Of a stretch of DNA of 64,000 nucleotides, positions 1 through 13,700 are shown one piece after another (the stretch's first letter is position 1; the number at the start of each line of letters is the position of its first letter). The stretch comes from Eucommia ulmoides. Its lineage: Eukaryota > Streptophyta > Magnoliopsida > Garryales > Eucommiaceae. The notes below the pieces were generated by a model that saw only the letters and a list, made by a program, of their open reading frames with translations, was not told the origin of the DNA and did no database searches. The stretch covers positions 28,934,474-28,998,473 of the forward strand of contig CM028325.1 in assembly GCA_016647705.1 (NCBI GenBank), read 5' to 3'. Made by a program: the position numbers and the translations under genes.

Positions 1-415
1 TTACCTAACTCAAGGCGGATCTCTTTATGAAATTCAATGCCACTTATGGAGGTCAATATTTAAATCACCTCAATTTTTGTTCACTTCCTTGCAAAGGTGG
101 TCAATAAAATTTTGAAGGTGGCCTATTGAATTTTGAAGGTCAGTAACATTCTCTTGCATGATTTGGACTTCATGTTGAATGGATTTTGGAATTTTTATAA
201 ATTGTGAGTAGTCATGGGATGAATTTTAAAGGAATATTGATGTTAAACCCAAAATGTTATTAAAAGAACTACTACTTCGCAATCACAAAGGGAAAACAAT
301 GCAATAAAAATAATGACTACGAAATACAAGGGACAAACTAAATTAACGGTATGTATATTTATATGTTTTTATGTTTTCTTGTTTTTGTTCTACCCCTTTT
401 GTTTTTTTTTTTTTT

Positions 416-467
<52 letters not shown>

Positions 468-1320
468 TTGCGAAAAATGAAAAGGAAACTACTATTAATG
501 CACTAACATTTAGCAAATAATTTCTTGATATATGTATATATATAACTAAATTGTGCCTAGGACACAGAGACCAACAACCGCAGTAGTAGTAGTGGTGCTG
601 GCTACATCCATCAACATCTAGTAGCAACTGCACCAACAGAAGATACTTGAGCAGAGTTTCAACGAGCAACGGAAGCCTTCGGAAAGACAAGCAAGCCGGT
701 GAAGGCTGGACTAGGGGTCGACAGGGCCTCTCAAGGTCTGGCAATCCCAGATCTAAGATGGTGAAGGCTAGATTTGGGATGGTAGAGCTAGATCTTAATC
801 GTTGGAGGGCTGGTAATGATGAACGCAGCTTGAACAATAGATTTGAAGGGTTCGATGGAATTCACCAAAAAAAAAAAAGGTTCGATGGGGTTGACAGCTT
901 GCATTTTAAATTTAGGATTTCTATAACCCTAAGATCAACTTGAAGTTCTGAATACCAATTGATGACAGAAGCCAACTAAAAAGAAATTAAAATAAAAAAA
1001 TTCTAAATAATTCAATAGTCAATAATCAATTATCAAGTTCTTTTCCAGTGCAACATACTCATTATATAAGCTACTGGAACATACTCATTATATAAGCTTA
1101 ATCTAAAAATGAAAATAATAAGAACAACAAATGGACTACAATTTTGAAATAGAAATAATAAGAATAATAGATACTTGACATCTATATTCTAAAATAGAAA
1201 TAATAAACATAACGACTATTTCACGACTATAATTTTAAAATTAAAATAATAAATACTAATATTTTTTTTCTTTGCCATATTTAAATTTGAAGCGGTGATG
1301 TTATTCAATCCCTATTAGTG
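1..1320 (-). mobile_element. Partial LTR retrotransposon (LTR end, primer site, leader)
   Basis: Read on the minus strand, bases 959 to 944 contain TTGGTATTCAGAAC, which resembles the usual plant primer-binding site for initiator-Met tRNA (TGGTATCAGAGC) with one extra T. The sequence just before it would be an LTR ending in CA at about 960. Inside that LTR, a TATATAA-type box lies in a 21-bp unit present twice (about 1053-1100). Below 944 lie a leader and, at 1-180, a minus-strand stretch that reads as a helical, Gln/Asn-rich peptide like a degraded gag. The far LTR edge (1250-1700) and the second LTR are not visible, so the right limit is approximate. The family is not identified. Confidence 0.45.
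402..457. repeat. Poly(T) tract followed by short TG run
   Basis: About 55 bases of T interrupted by one G, then a (TG)n run. It lies in the leader of the retrotransposon at the window start. The Lys-rich peptide read across it on the minus strand is an artefact of this tract. Confidence 0.9.
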
Positions 1321-1727
1321 CCTCAAATGCCTTAAATACCTAAGAAAAAATAATTAACTTAGATTTGTGCGACGTCATATAATGGAGACACCCAAGAGAT
1401 GTTAATCCGGTTAATAAAAAGAGGTCATTTTCCCTATCAATCAAGGTTCGCCTCTCCTGAAAAACACTTCAAGAATTAAACATTAAATTCAATCTTGAAT
1501 GCACCAGATCGATGTGGGAAAGTGCGCCCTTAAGACTTCCTGAAAGGGTTATTAGTCAACGTTCGCATAAGCCGGTCCAAGCACACCTTACCATACAATA
1601 AAAAATATAAAATATATATATATTGGAGACAATGACATCATTTCCTCATTGGTGTCAAAAGAGTTTATCAAAAAGGTTGGCAAAATATATTCCTATACAT
1701 AACATGCCTGACCTATACACAGATTCT

Positions 1728-4700
1728 TCAAATTAGTGGAACTTGTTGTTTCAATAGTTTCAGTCTCCTCTTACTTTCGATGTTAGAAGAAAGTAGAGCA
1801 CATTTCCTTTTGGTTTCCTCCAACTCCTTCTCCAACTCTTCAATCTATTTCAATCCCAAAACAAATAAACAAAAAATGGGGTTTTTAGCAATAATTAACA
1901 AGAAAAAAATGGATTAATGTTTGAGAATCAAAAATTTTGCTTACAGTCTGTTTCAATTCCTTCTCCTTTTCCGAGTGTGCTTCGCACCTGTCGCAATTCA
2001 AATCCAGTCAATTTCATTGTATATTACTGACTAGCAAATTCGTTTCGTGTAAATTTTGGTACCCGTTTGGCACACGGTTTTGAGGACTCCAGAATGCAGG
2101 TCATGGGACTTGAATCAATTGCTTTTGGGGTCATTTAGTTGTCTAACTCATCCTATTTTATGAATTATATTATTTTTCATGATTTCATTAAATTTACATA
2201 TGATTTAATTAAATTTACATATGGTTATTTAATTAAATTTAAACATGAAAATATTTTAGTTTAATTAAAATTTACCAGATATTACACTCTAATTACACGA
2301 GAATAAGATGTAAACTGGAATTAAAATAGTTAACTCACTAATTAAAGCATTTTAAATTTTTATCCAACCATTCTCCGGACCCGCACATAGCGGGAGCTTT
2401 GTAGCACCGGACTGCCCTTTTACAACTGAACATTAAACTATAACAAATTCTAAATTGACTAATGGAAAAATAGTACACTTCCTGGATTGAAGGACCAAAC
2501 GGGCCCTTTACATTTTTCAATCACAGTTTGGAGGATACTCCAAACAGGTACTTAGCATGCAAAGGGAAAAATATATGTATTGTTAGAAAAAGAGTTAGGT
2601 AGAATAGAATCAGAATGAGAGGCGACCGATTTTTAGGCATCTACTTTGCACAAAACCACAAATTTACACAAGTATTTTGAGATGCTGCTCTCTATACGCA
2701 TGATACTTCGGTAGGTTCCAACTAAAACCTTTTTCTCTTTTTTATTTTTTTTCTCTTTTTTTGGTTATTTGTTAGTTAATCTAATCACATACACAGAAGA
2801 GGCATGCGTAAAAAATTACCTCATGAACAGCTGAATGTTCTCCTCGCATATATCATCAATAGATTTAGACATTACACCGTCAACTTCAAGTTCTTCAGCA
2901 GGCACCTGCAAAACTTGACACGATATCACGAGACCTTTGCCAAAATATTCCGTGTTGCATGAAATAAAATTCTGCCTAAAAGCATAGATGCAGCACATAA
3001 TTCTCGCAACAAAATAAGAAAATTATGAAAAAAAGAAAAAAAAAAAACGTTTTTTAAACGTCATAAAAAACCTATAGTGGGCAAATCTACTATAATATTC
3101 TCTGTTTTCGTATGCTATTCTCTATTTTGTAGTCAGATTATTTCTCACCTGAGTCCTGACATGTAGGATCAAAATACTTCCATCCTCGCCAAATCAAAAC
3201 CAAATGAACCCAGTAAAACTTTACGCACTTCATTATACTAAAGATATCATATATTTGGATATGGTGATCGAATCTTAGTTGACATTTAAACACTGAATCA
3301 GACAGCCAAGATATTCCAATGGAAAAACTCTTAACAGTGGTTTTTCTCTTTTCCACTCTTTTCATGCTTATAAACTACATATGACAAAAAGACTATCATT
3401 AAGGCACATAAAGGAAAGAAACGTATGTATAAAACTTACAAGAAAAAGGAAAGGCATAATTACTTACAGCTGCAAGATCGGTGGACTGAAAAGAAGCTGG
3501 TATTTCATAGTTACTGCGCAGCACATCACCCAAATTCTGCAGCACCGGCACACTGCCAGCAACACCAATAATTTGTTTACTAGGAGGCTGGACACCCGAT
3601 ACTTTTTTCGGATAATGCACACCAACAGGAGGGTGGCCTATTAAGTGACAGTGACCGTTCCTGAAAAAAAAAATCAAGGAAATCTCAATATTACAATTCT
3701 GTGGCAACCTAAAACATCAAAATGAAATATTATGCATCACAACAACTAGTAATACACCATCTCGATGGAGGCATGTTGTCCCTTCTCTTTTCTTTTCTTT
3801 TCTTTTTTTTTTGGTTTTTTGCAAGTATAACAACACAGTCAGAAGGGGAAAACAAAAAAGAAAAGAGAAGGGAAAACATGCATGGCCTGTATATTACAGA
3901 AGCAGAAAGTTCAATCCAGGGGAGAAAAGAAAAAAGAAACCATTCGGCTGTATCACAACACAGGCAATTAATCACAAATTTTATGGTAAAAAAGGGGAAA
4001 CTAATCCCACTACTTCCTATATTAAGATATTAGGAATTTCTTTCACAAGAAAGCTTGCAAATCTTATAGAAGTGTAATTTGTCAATAGTCATCCACAACT
4101 AATAACATAAATTACATGAAGAACCAGAAGAGACAAACCAGTATTCCATTATCATCTGTTTCATCTTTGTTTCCAGTCGGAAAAATGGGGAAGATCTCTC
4201 AAAATCTTGCTTGTCATGTGCTGGTTCAATGAAATTTGCTTCAAGAACTCCTGGAATAAACATGGTAAGTAGGAATTTACTGTGATTAATGGAATATGTT
4301 TGACAGTAGATATCAATAGCACAAGGATATTACCAACAACACCGTTTCCCTTGGAAGAACCATCTGCAGTGACTTTCCAGAAGGGCTGCACCAAGGAAAC
4401 ACCACTAAATCATTTATAACAGGAACTGAAGGTAGCTGAAAAGTCATATGACTGGGTGCAAGCCTTAAAAAGCCACTCAAATATGCACTATTGGATCTCG
4501 TTTCATATTAAATGGACTAAGAAATGCACTCTTGTAATTAATCTTGTATCATGTTCTTCATTTTTGATAGCCCTTAAGATGAAATCTATTTAGTTTCCAC
4601 TTTATTGAAAGCAAGTGCTACTTTCTTTGTTTAGCCTTTATGTTGAATATATATAACCCCAGCAATGACTCTTAACAATGCTTAACAAGCTCTCGTCGTC

Positions 4701-7700
4701 TTCAACTTCCAAACTCTCCTATAGCTTATAAGTCGGAAATGTATATCACTTGCCAAAGCCAGACCAATGAAAAACGAGTGAAAACAACACCACCCCCCAA
4801 CCCTCAAATACCACCACCACCACCACATTAAGCTGTCATTATATGTATACATGCAAATTGGGGATCATCCTAATGTAAAGCTAGTTAAAAGCACTTTCAT
4901 GATATAAAATTTGGGGCCACAGTACAAGGACCATAAAAAATGAAAAAGGGAGGAAGTTTTCAAAATTGTTCCTTTCCAAACCGAGCAACTTGAGACTCTG
5001 GCCAAGTTATAGATTTAGAAATATGAAATATCCACATTCCATTTAGGTCAGTGTCAATGTGGGATCTAGTCCTCTAGACAGCACTTATGATAGTGATGAT
5101 AAGTTGGTTGTTACCAACTACGTTTTGAGAAACAAAATCCTATTCGGCCATATTCGAAATTCTGAAGTATCCATTACAATAAAGATGTAATATATTGTGC
5201 AGCAAAAGAATACCACAATTCACTATCACTTTGTCCTCAACATGGTGATTGAATCGACAGTGAGTTCTTATCCTTCAGCAAGTGTTTCTTCCCTTGATTT
5301 TCTAGAGGATGTGGAGCCTTAATAGCTTTTTCCTTTTGCTTGTTGTATAGGGTTGATGCCCCTTCCATCGTTCCAGTGATATCCCTATATTTACTCACAA
5401 GACTATATATATTCTGAAGTGGAGAGGCAGGTAGGGGAAGGGAGGTAGTATTGCCACTGCAATTTCAACAGATCTCATGACGCTTTACAAGAAGAAAAAA
5501 TTACAAAAGTCAAAGTAATATCATGCTATGGATGAGCTTGTCCTTTTTGTGTGAGGTTGGAGGTGTTTATGAATTAAAACTGCTATCTATCTCAATCTAC
5601 AGAGAATAGAGGGATCAATGTACTACGTTGCAGAGAGAAATGCATCCGGATTAATGAACAAGAAAACCAAAAGAAGTATCAGCTTAATCTTTTTTCAATC
5701 ATTACCAACATACCCTGATGAGACGGTTCTTATGGTACACATTGAATCCACAAATTCCAAGAGCAGGTGCTTCCTTAATAAACCCGAGGGTTGCTTCCAC
5801 GGTAACCTGCAGAAGAAAAGGAAAAGAGAAACAAAAACACATGCAATTTGAATTGACATCTTCTGAACAAAATTTTCACTTGGGAGTGAACTAACTCTGC
5901 CATACTAAAAAATCAGAAATTAAAATGTTATCTCCATTAATGTTGCAAATCCCAAAAGCCTACTCATACTAAGAAGCACTCATTACCCCTTTCAGGAAAT
6001 ACTAAACCAGGAGTCAAAGTCTCATAATCTAGCCACAATCTCATCTATAAGCAGATTCCTGGTACAAACACAATCATTTTAGATAATTGAAACTTCATCA
6101 CCTCATAAGTTCTTCTTTGTTCCCTCAACTAGTTTCAAATTGGTCATCAAAGTTAAATTTTTCCAATCAGTTAAGTCAACTACAAAACTTGTACGCATCA
6201 GTTCCTTATAAATCCTAAAATTCCAGATTTACGCCTCTCCTCTCGCATTCTCTGACCAATCAAAGCCTCTTTGCTTCTTTGCTTTCCCTCACCCACCATG
6301 TCACTATCTCAATTGATATTTCTACGTTAGTCTATCTAAATCTAATATTTTTGTATGGACATATATACACATATATATAACACAATGAATAAATAATAAA
6401 AATAATATCTTCTTCTTCAACATTGTTGTCATTTTTATAGATCATAGTGGTTCCAATGGTTGGTCAAAGGAGCTATTATCTGAGGCAGTTGTCAAATGGT
6501 GGTGCAATGAGCAGAGGGAAGCATCAAAGCAGAGGGCAGTGATCAAATGAGGAGGGCGAAAAGGCAGAGAAAAAAGTGAGGGTGTTCTTACACTCTCCAA
6601 ACCTTTGAATTATACTTCAATGGATCCACTGCTTCATGCATCTAAACTTATTACGCACAAAAAGTGACATATTATTATAACTTTACTACACTTATTTAGC
6701 TAAGTATAACTGTTTCTATATTTGCCCCTTAACAGATCCAAATAGGGTGAAATATGAGAACTTCTAGTATTCACATCAAAGTCTGTTCCCATTTCCAGAT
6801 CTGCAAAACCATTATCTAGCCGCTTAATTCTTATATAAATCAACAAAGAGTAGACTGCAAATACTAAATACTAAATACTAATAGTAGTGCAACCAGAAGT
6901 ACACAGAGGTTTGCTTATCTGCTCATGCAGTGCAAACATTCTTCAAGTATTAACTGTAAGACACAAACAGATATCTGATGAGATATACTTATTGTCTCCT
7001 TCATACCTCTTTTGCCGTGGCAGCAAGTTGTGGCCTGTATGTAATTACTTTTGGATATTTCAACTCGTCTGCAATATTAAACTGCTCGACAGGTTTCCCC
7101 CTTAATATGATCTTGAAGCTCGAAAGTCTTCGGAGGTATAACATGGAAGCATATGCCTATATAAGAAAAACAGAAAAAAGAGGAAGAGGAACAGTAAGTG
7201 TTATTTGGATGTCCAAAACAAATAATTATTTTATGAGAAATCAATTAAGAAAAAGTTTCAGTGAATCACCCGTAGAGAAAATCGAATTCGGTAGGAAATA
7301 TGGGCTTGCAATGCCTGTATTCTTTTAGATGTTTTACTCGAGTTTTCTCGATTAGCTTCATCTCTTAACCTTATATCCTATATCAGCAGGCAACAAAAAG
7401 AGAGCCTTGAAAATCGAATCCTAAATATATACAAATTTCTCTACTCACAAAACCAAAAGTCAGACAAACAAGTAGCTTGCAGTTTGGAAGTCTAATTCAG
7501 ACTAGCAGCAGAGATAGTGCAAAGGCAGAACCTTGATCCTATCACAATGTACAGTTGCTGTCATTATTCGAGCAAATTCTGAACAAGCAATACACCAGAA
7601 ACTATAAAAGTTCTCATTTCGCATGAATCAACGATATGACAAATGATAATAAAAAAAAATTGCATTTGGCAGCAAGCACTAAGAAAAAGACTTCCTGATT

Positions 7701-10700
7701 GATTTGATAATTTCAATCAACAAAGGAATTTTCAATCATTCAATTTCCGTCATGTTACCTAGAGAGTGAGCACCACAATTGACAGAGCAGGAAAGGGACG
7801 GGGAGTAAGAACCAGAGCGGAAGTGCGATTCTACAAGTCTTGAACTTGAAAATAGCTAGGAAAAAGAGTGTAAAGCCCCCATTACTCATGTAATATAATA
7901 TTAATTCACAAAGTAGAACATGTATCTTGCACTCCCCAACCAGACCAGCACCGTCCTCTTCTAATATAGTCGTGTAATAGTGGAAAACTGGAGATCTATG
8001 CCATCGATTCTGGCGTGCACCTCTTAAATCATTGGCATTCCGATTTTAAATTGTATATGTTCTTTTACTTTGGCTCATGTTTGCAGACCTCAAGATAGTT
8101 CCTCTTTCTTGGAGGACTTTTTTTCTTCATAACTTGTCTATGGGGTTTTCATTACTTTTGCCCCCTTGGCAGTTTTTTCATGGAAGTTATTAACATGTCG
8201 AGAGAGGAAAAAAAAAAAGAGAGAGAGAGAGAGAGAGATGTTGATAGTGCAATTTCAGAATCTTTTAGTGTCATAGTTACAAATTCTTGTACTATATCAT
8301 CCAGTATTAGCTCATGAGTTACAAAGGGTTAATATCGAGTATATGAATGGGATTACTTCCGTACAAATGCAAGTAAAAAAGTTTCCCTTATTCAACAAGA
8401 ATTATTATGAATATCATATATCCACTATCCCTAAATCATTAAAATGTTCATCATAATAAGATTTGGTACGCCACCAAGGCAGAAAAACGCAATTATTCAG
8501 TATCTTACAGATATGCATGCAATTTTGGAAACCGGTGGGGTAGTAGTAGCACACACAATCACACAAGTGTGTCATTCAATTATTATTGACCCTAAACCCC
8601 CAATACGGCAGAGAGTGGAAAATCTCTTCACCGGGTACTTATGGTGGATTGCCATAAGACAATAGAGATGAAAGAAATTCAAAAGTTTTCTCTTTTGCTC
8701 TAACTATAATGCACTTCTTTAATATTATTTCAGATGAGACAAAAAGGAGTGTAACACATGGTAATTACAGTTAAGGTTTAGCTTTCTATTTCACATTATG
8801 CACATGCCAAAAATCTATCTTGCACAGGAATGGAAGTGCTTTATCAACTCAACACTACATTCATATGTATATAACAAAAAAGGGACAGTACTTAATTTCA
8901 AAAAATGTCTTACCGGGATGACCAGGATTTATCCTCCTATATTCAAAAGCTACACTTGTTTCACACCCATTTCATTTTCCATGTGAAAAGATTCGATACT
9001 AAAATATGAAAGTAAACCTCAGCAACAGAACCAATGTATTTTGACAGAACAGTTGAGATTGACACACCATAAGAACCATTGACCGAAAAATATTCATTAA
9101 CTTCTAATCAAGGTCAAAATGATCATTAAATTACAATTTTTTGCGTTGGGTTGGTTTTAGTATTACATTGGAAGTGGACCAGCCATATACGTGGGTATTC
9201 AAGTGTCCTTACGTATCCAAAATGTCAACCACTACTCCACCAACTCCAAGTTTATATATTTATTTCTCTTCATGTTTTCGTTGTTTGATGTCAAGATCCC
9301 ACACAAAGCATCTTGTGATGCTCCACCATGAACTGATCTAGCACAATCCAACAGGATAGCTGCATGAACCCAAATAAAGATCAGGCAACCAAACCTTGAC
9401 CGGCGGGGATTGACTTGGTTGACAAACTGGTGCTCTGATCCCACTTGTGATGGGTCTATTACCTATACAAAAGATCGCTGTCATGCATGGCAACCTTACT
9501 CCAAGTTCTACGATTATTGATCATTTCCCAAATTTTCACGTCATGCTTAATGAATCAATCTAGTATCAAGAGCTAGTATCACATTCTGTCTTACACCTGG
9601 GTCACAGACTCATGGCAGACCAGTGCTTCAGACTTCTCAAATGAGGGAATCAGCCGATCAAATCGGATGCTTAAGATGTTGAATAATTATAGAAAAGGAG
9701 AGGGGAAGAAAAAGGGAAAAATATTATGATAAATCTAATCCAAAGTCTAAAAACCAAAACACAAAAAATTGGCACACGGAAATACAATTGCTTTCAGAAA
9801 GGTTTAGACTTTAGATCATAACAAAAGAACGTCTCAAATACTTTTTGTACACAAAAGGATAGTCATACATGTTGGAGCACTCAATATACAATAGTAGCAT
9901 ATCACAATAGCATACCTCATCGTCGTCGTCAAAATTCAATTCAAAAATGCCTTCATCATTCATCCATAGGTTGTATATTATTAATTTTGTTCCGTGTGAA
10001 CCGATGTCCTCGAACTAGAAAACATAAAACTAGTCAGGGATAAAGAGCAACTGGGCCTAGACATACCAAAACTGGAAAAAATGCATGTCAAACTGTAACA
10101 GAAGACAGCAATTCCCTCATTGATGCCTCTCTGGTAATTTACCGAATTAAAGATATTCTGGATAAAAATGTGAGAGCACATAATTGGGCAGTTAATTCCC
10201 TGCCATCGATACACATGTTTAAAAGTACCATCAATAGAAGGCTCTTCTATTTTTTTTTTAATCAATAAATGAAGATTAACCTTCTTTCTTTTTCTATAAA
10301 TAAAAAAAAAATATTATTAATAATACTAGGAGGAAGGGAAAAAAGACTTGAAAGGAATATCTCATTACATGTGATATCGTGGAGCTTATGCCAAAGGTTA
10401 TTATTTGTGCAATACGTATACAATGGACTTCTTATGTCACAAAGTCAATATCCTTGAGAGATCTTTTGCATGTTCATTTGCACCAAAAAAAGAAAGGAGG
10501 GGGGGTCAAACAATGGAATCATTGAATCACTAGAACTGCTGAAGACAAGAGTTAGCAGCAACAGTGGAAGTTAAGACAGTGGGATCAGCATAATAAGATA
10601 CAAGCAAATAAGGAACCCATGGTGGTGGAAGTAATTTGTGAGCTGAAATACCGGTGGTAGAGGATATAAGGAATGGTTATTACAATGATGTTAATGACTG

Positions 10701-13700
10701 TCATCAGATATTCACTGGAGTAATAGCAGAGGTGGTGGAGTAAGTATGAAACAAAGTGGCAAAGTTATACCATGGGGCAACGAACAAGTGATGGTAGCTG
10801 TATACATGTGTTCGCTCTGTAGTACATTTCATTTACTCTCACTCAAGAAATTACAGACAACTCCTTTGATATTCGAAAATTAAATTCAGGGCACACTCTT
10901 CTCTTCTAAACTTTTTTGTACAGGATATTAGCATTGTCCAGTTATTTTTTAACTCTTGGGAAATTAAAACTCAGTGAAATCAAAATTCCCTCTACTTCCA
11001 CATATTCCTTGTGGCAAGCAGCTATTTGAATAACCTCATTTTTCCTGTACCAATGTACCCCGTAATTGTGAGACTGGTTCCGATTTTCAAGTTTTAGTGC
11101 AGGGAAACACTATTAAAACTAATGATGCAAAGTGGCTACGGAATCAGATTTTTATCAGGATTACTTTAGAAAATCTTTAACTCGCACTAAAGTAATTATT
11201 GTCTCCTTTCCTAAATTATTGTCTCAATTGGATTCACACAAAGATTTAGGTAGTAGTTTAATCTATTTTACTTTATTATATTGCCCTTATTGGAGAATGT
11301 GTTGGAACTTTTTGAAATTTCAACGAGCGATTGAAAAGGGTTATTTTGGAAAAAGTGATAAAAAATGTTTCTAGAAAGGGAAATTGGACAACTATTTTGG
11401 AACACCTAAAAAGGAAAGCATGACTAGTATTTAGGAAGTAGGAATGGAGGGAGTATTATTTTTTTACATACCATTTTGGACATCACCCAAAATGGTTTTC
11501 ATGTTACAATAATGTGTCTCAAACTTTAATTTTTGGGCAAATGATCCGTTTAATCATTAAATGTCATATGCAATCAATAGGACTGATAAGAGCTTAGCAA
11601 GAGTTATTACACTTTAAAGTGGTATAATAAAAGGAAACCTGTTGCATGAGGTGATCTTTTGATGGAAAAGGAGACCATTCAAGAATTGTGTTCAAGTTAG
11701 CCGACCAATCATCCTTTGAGCTATAAATTATTGGTTCTGCCCAATTGTCAGAGATATCGAAATCAACCTGCAGTATGATCAAGCAGAAATTTAAGTAAAT
11801 ACATAAGATTATAGTAAAAGATCTTGATGTTAGATCATGGTGCAATGCAAAAATCAAAGAAATGGAGAACAGTGATCAAAATCTACCATCGGAACGATCA
11901 CATCGTCCTGGCCAGTTCTTCTCAAAAATGTGTAGGATAAAAGACCAATACTTTGGGTTGCTTTCCTACATCCGAAAGTGGTGAAAAAATGAGTGACAAA
12001 TCAATTATGACAAGATTTTTTTCCTAGCAATATAAAAGATGGTTCGCAATCCAAAAGATATGGAAACGTAACTTAGGATCCAAAATTCAATGGTACAGTT
12101 GGAGCATAGAATCAAGTTGTCAAAGGGTCAAGGCGCACACACTAAGGCCCTGTTTGGTTAGTGTTCCCATCCCATTCCCAAATTTTTGGGATTGATGTGC
12201 GGGAACTTGTTTGGTAAATTCTGTTTCCGTTCCCATTCCATCCCAAAATCTAGAATCCATTCCTCTTTTTCTTAAGAATTTGAGAATCAAAAAAAAATTG
12301 TTTTTTTTTTTTATCCCACCTATTCCCATCCCAAAAAATGGACACGCTTGGAATTTTTAGAATTGTTGGTGAGATCTTTCCATCAACTTTTGTAAACCTC
12401 TATTTTCCTTATCATTTTTTTTCTTCTTTTCCTTCTTCTATGTTCATTTCTTTTCCTTTGTTCTTCATCCGTCATCCTCCTCCTCCTCCTCCTCCTCCCC
12501 GTCATCGTCTTTGTTGTCCTCATCGCCGTCATGTTCCTCGTCATGGCCATCATCTTCGTTGTCCTTGTCACCGTCATCTTCCTCGTCCTTGCCATTGCTT
12601 GTTGCCATTGTCATCGCTGTTTCTTCGATAATCGCCGTCGCCGCTCGTTGCCGTTTCAATAAATTTAGGCTTTAGGGATCAAATGAAATCGATTTCATCA
12701 GATCCAGAAATCGATTTCGTCGATTTCGTGAAATAAAATCAATTTCATGACCTGTAAGCTCTCTCTCTCTCTCTCTCTATCTATCTCTCGATTTCGATTT
12801 CACGAAATTGATTTCGTTGCTGCCGTTTCACAAAATCGATTTAGGGTTTAGGGTTCACGAATTAAGGCTCGTTTTCTAGCCTTCATCGTTCATCACCATC
12901 GATTAGGGTTTAGGGTTTCGATTTCGATTTAGGGTTTTGATTCATCACCTTCGTTCATCATCACGAATTATGTTTTGGGGTTTCGATTTTGATTTCGTTA
13001 CTGAAATCGATCACAAAATCGATTTCGATTTCATTACTGAAATCAATTGAGGGTTCGGTTACTAAAATCAATTTCTTAGAATTAGAGTTCGATTTCTTGA
13101 TGATTTCTTAGAATTAGTGTTCTTGATTTCTTATTCTTCGGTGTAAGTTTAAAGAAATAAATAAAAAATAAAAAAAAAATAAAAAAAAGAACAATTGTGA
13201 GGAAACAATTCTAGGATAATATCGTTAGTAAACGCGATTCTATTCCCAAAACAAAATAAAATTTTGTCGTTACCAAACGCGATTCTGCTCCAAAAAAAAA
13301 TTCCATCTCATACCATCCCAAGTGGGATGGGAAAAGTGAGAACACTAACCAAAAGCGGCCTAAGGGACCAAGTCTCCCTAGAGCCTTGACACGAGGCATA
13401 GGGGGGAGTTGGGCACATACTGTACACATGTAAAATGTATATATTATTGTTTATAGCAATAAATAGGTATTAATATTTCAAGACTTATATATATATAATA
13501 AATCATGATAATTTGTTAAAAGAGTTAGATAAGATGTACGTAGTCAACCACATAAAAAGAACCTACACAACACAATTGGGTGATCAAAAAGTCCAAAAAA
13601 AAACAAAATCTAAATAAAAGGCAAAATTTCAAGACATGCTACAAGTGCCAAAACAAATAGGAGAGATCAAAAATCTAAATCATCTTAATCGTGTTAGACC

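Noticed and set aside
343..837. 164-codon minus-strand ORF with a long poly-Lys segment
   Set aside because: The frame crosses a poly(T) tract and low-complexity Leu-rich leader of the retrotransposon. No protein domain is present.
1500..1580. GATCGATGTGGGAAAGTGCGCCC motif suggesting a Cassandra/5S-like TRIM
   Set aside because: No complete 5S box order, LTR pair or primer site could be tied to it. The stretch may simply be MORC 3' flank.
3722..4077. Overlapping ORFs in the 3.7-4.1 kb region
   Set aside because: They lie in MORC intron 14 (between exons at 3660 and 4139) and reflect A-rich or T-rich composition.
12338..12659. Overlapping ORFs on both strands rich in His/Pro or Asp/Glu
   Set aside because: They are produced by trinucleotide repeats inside the Harbinger-like element.
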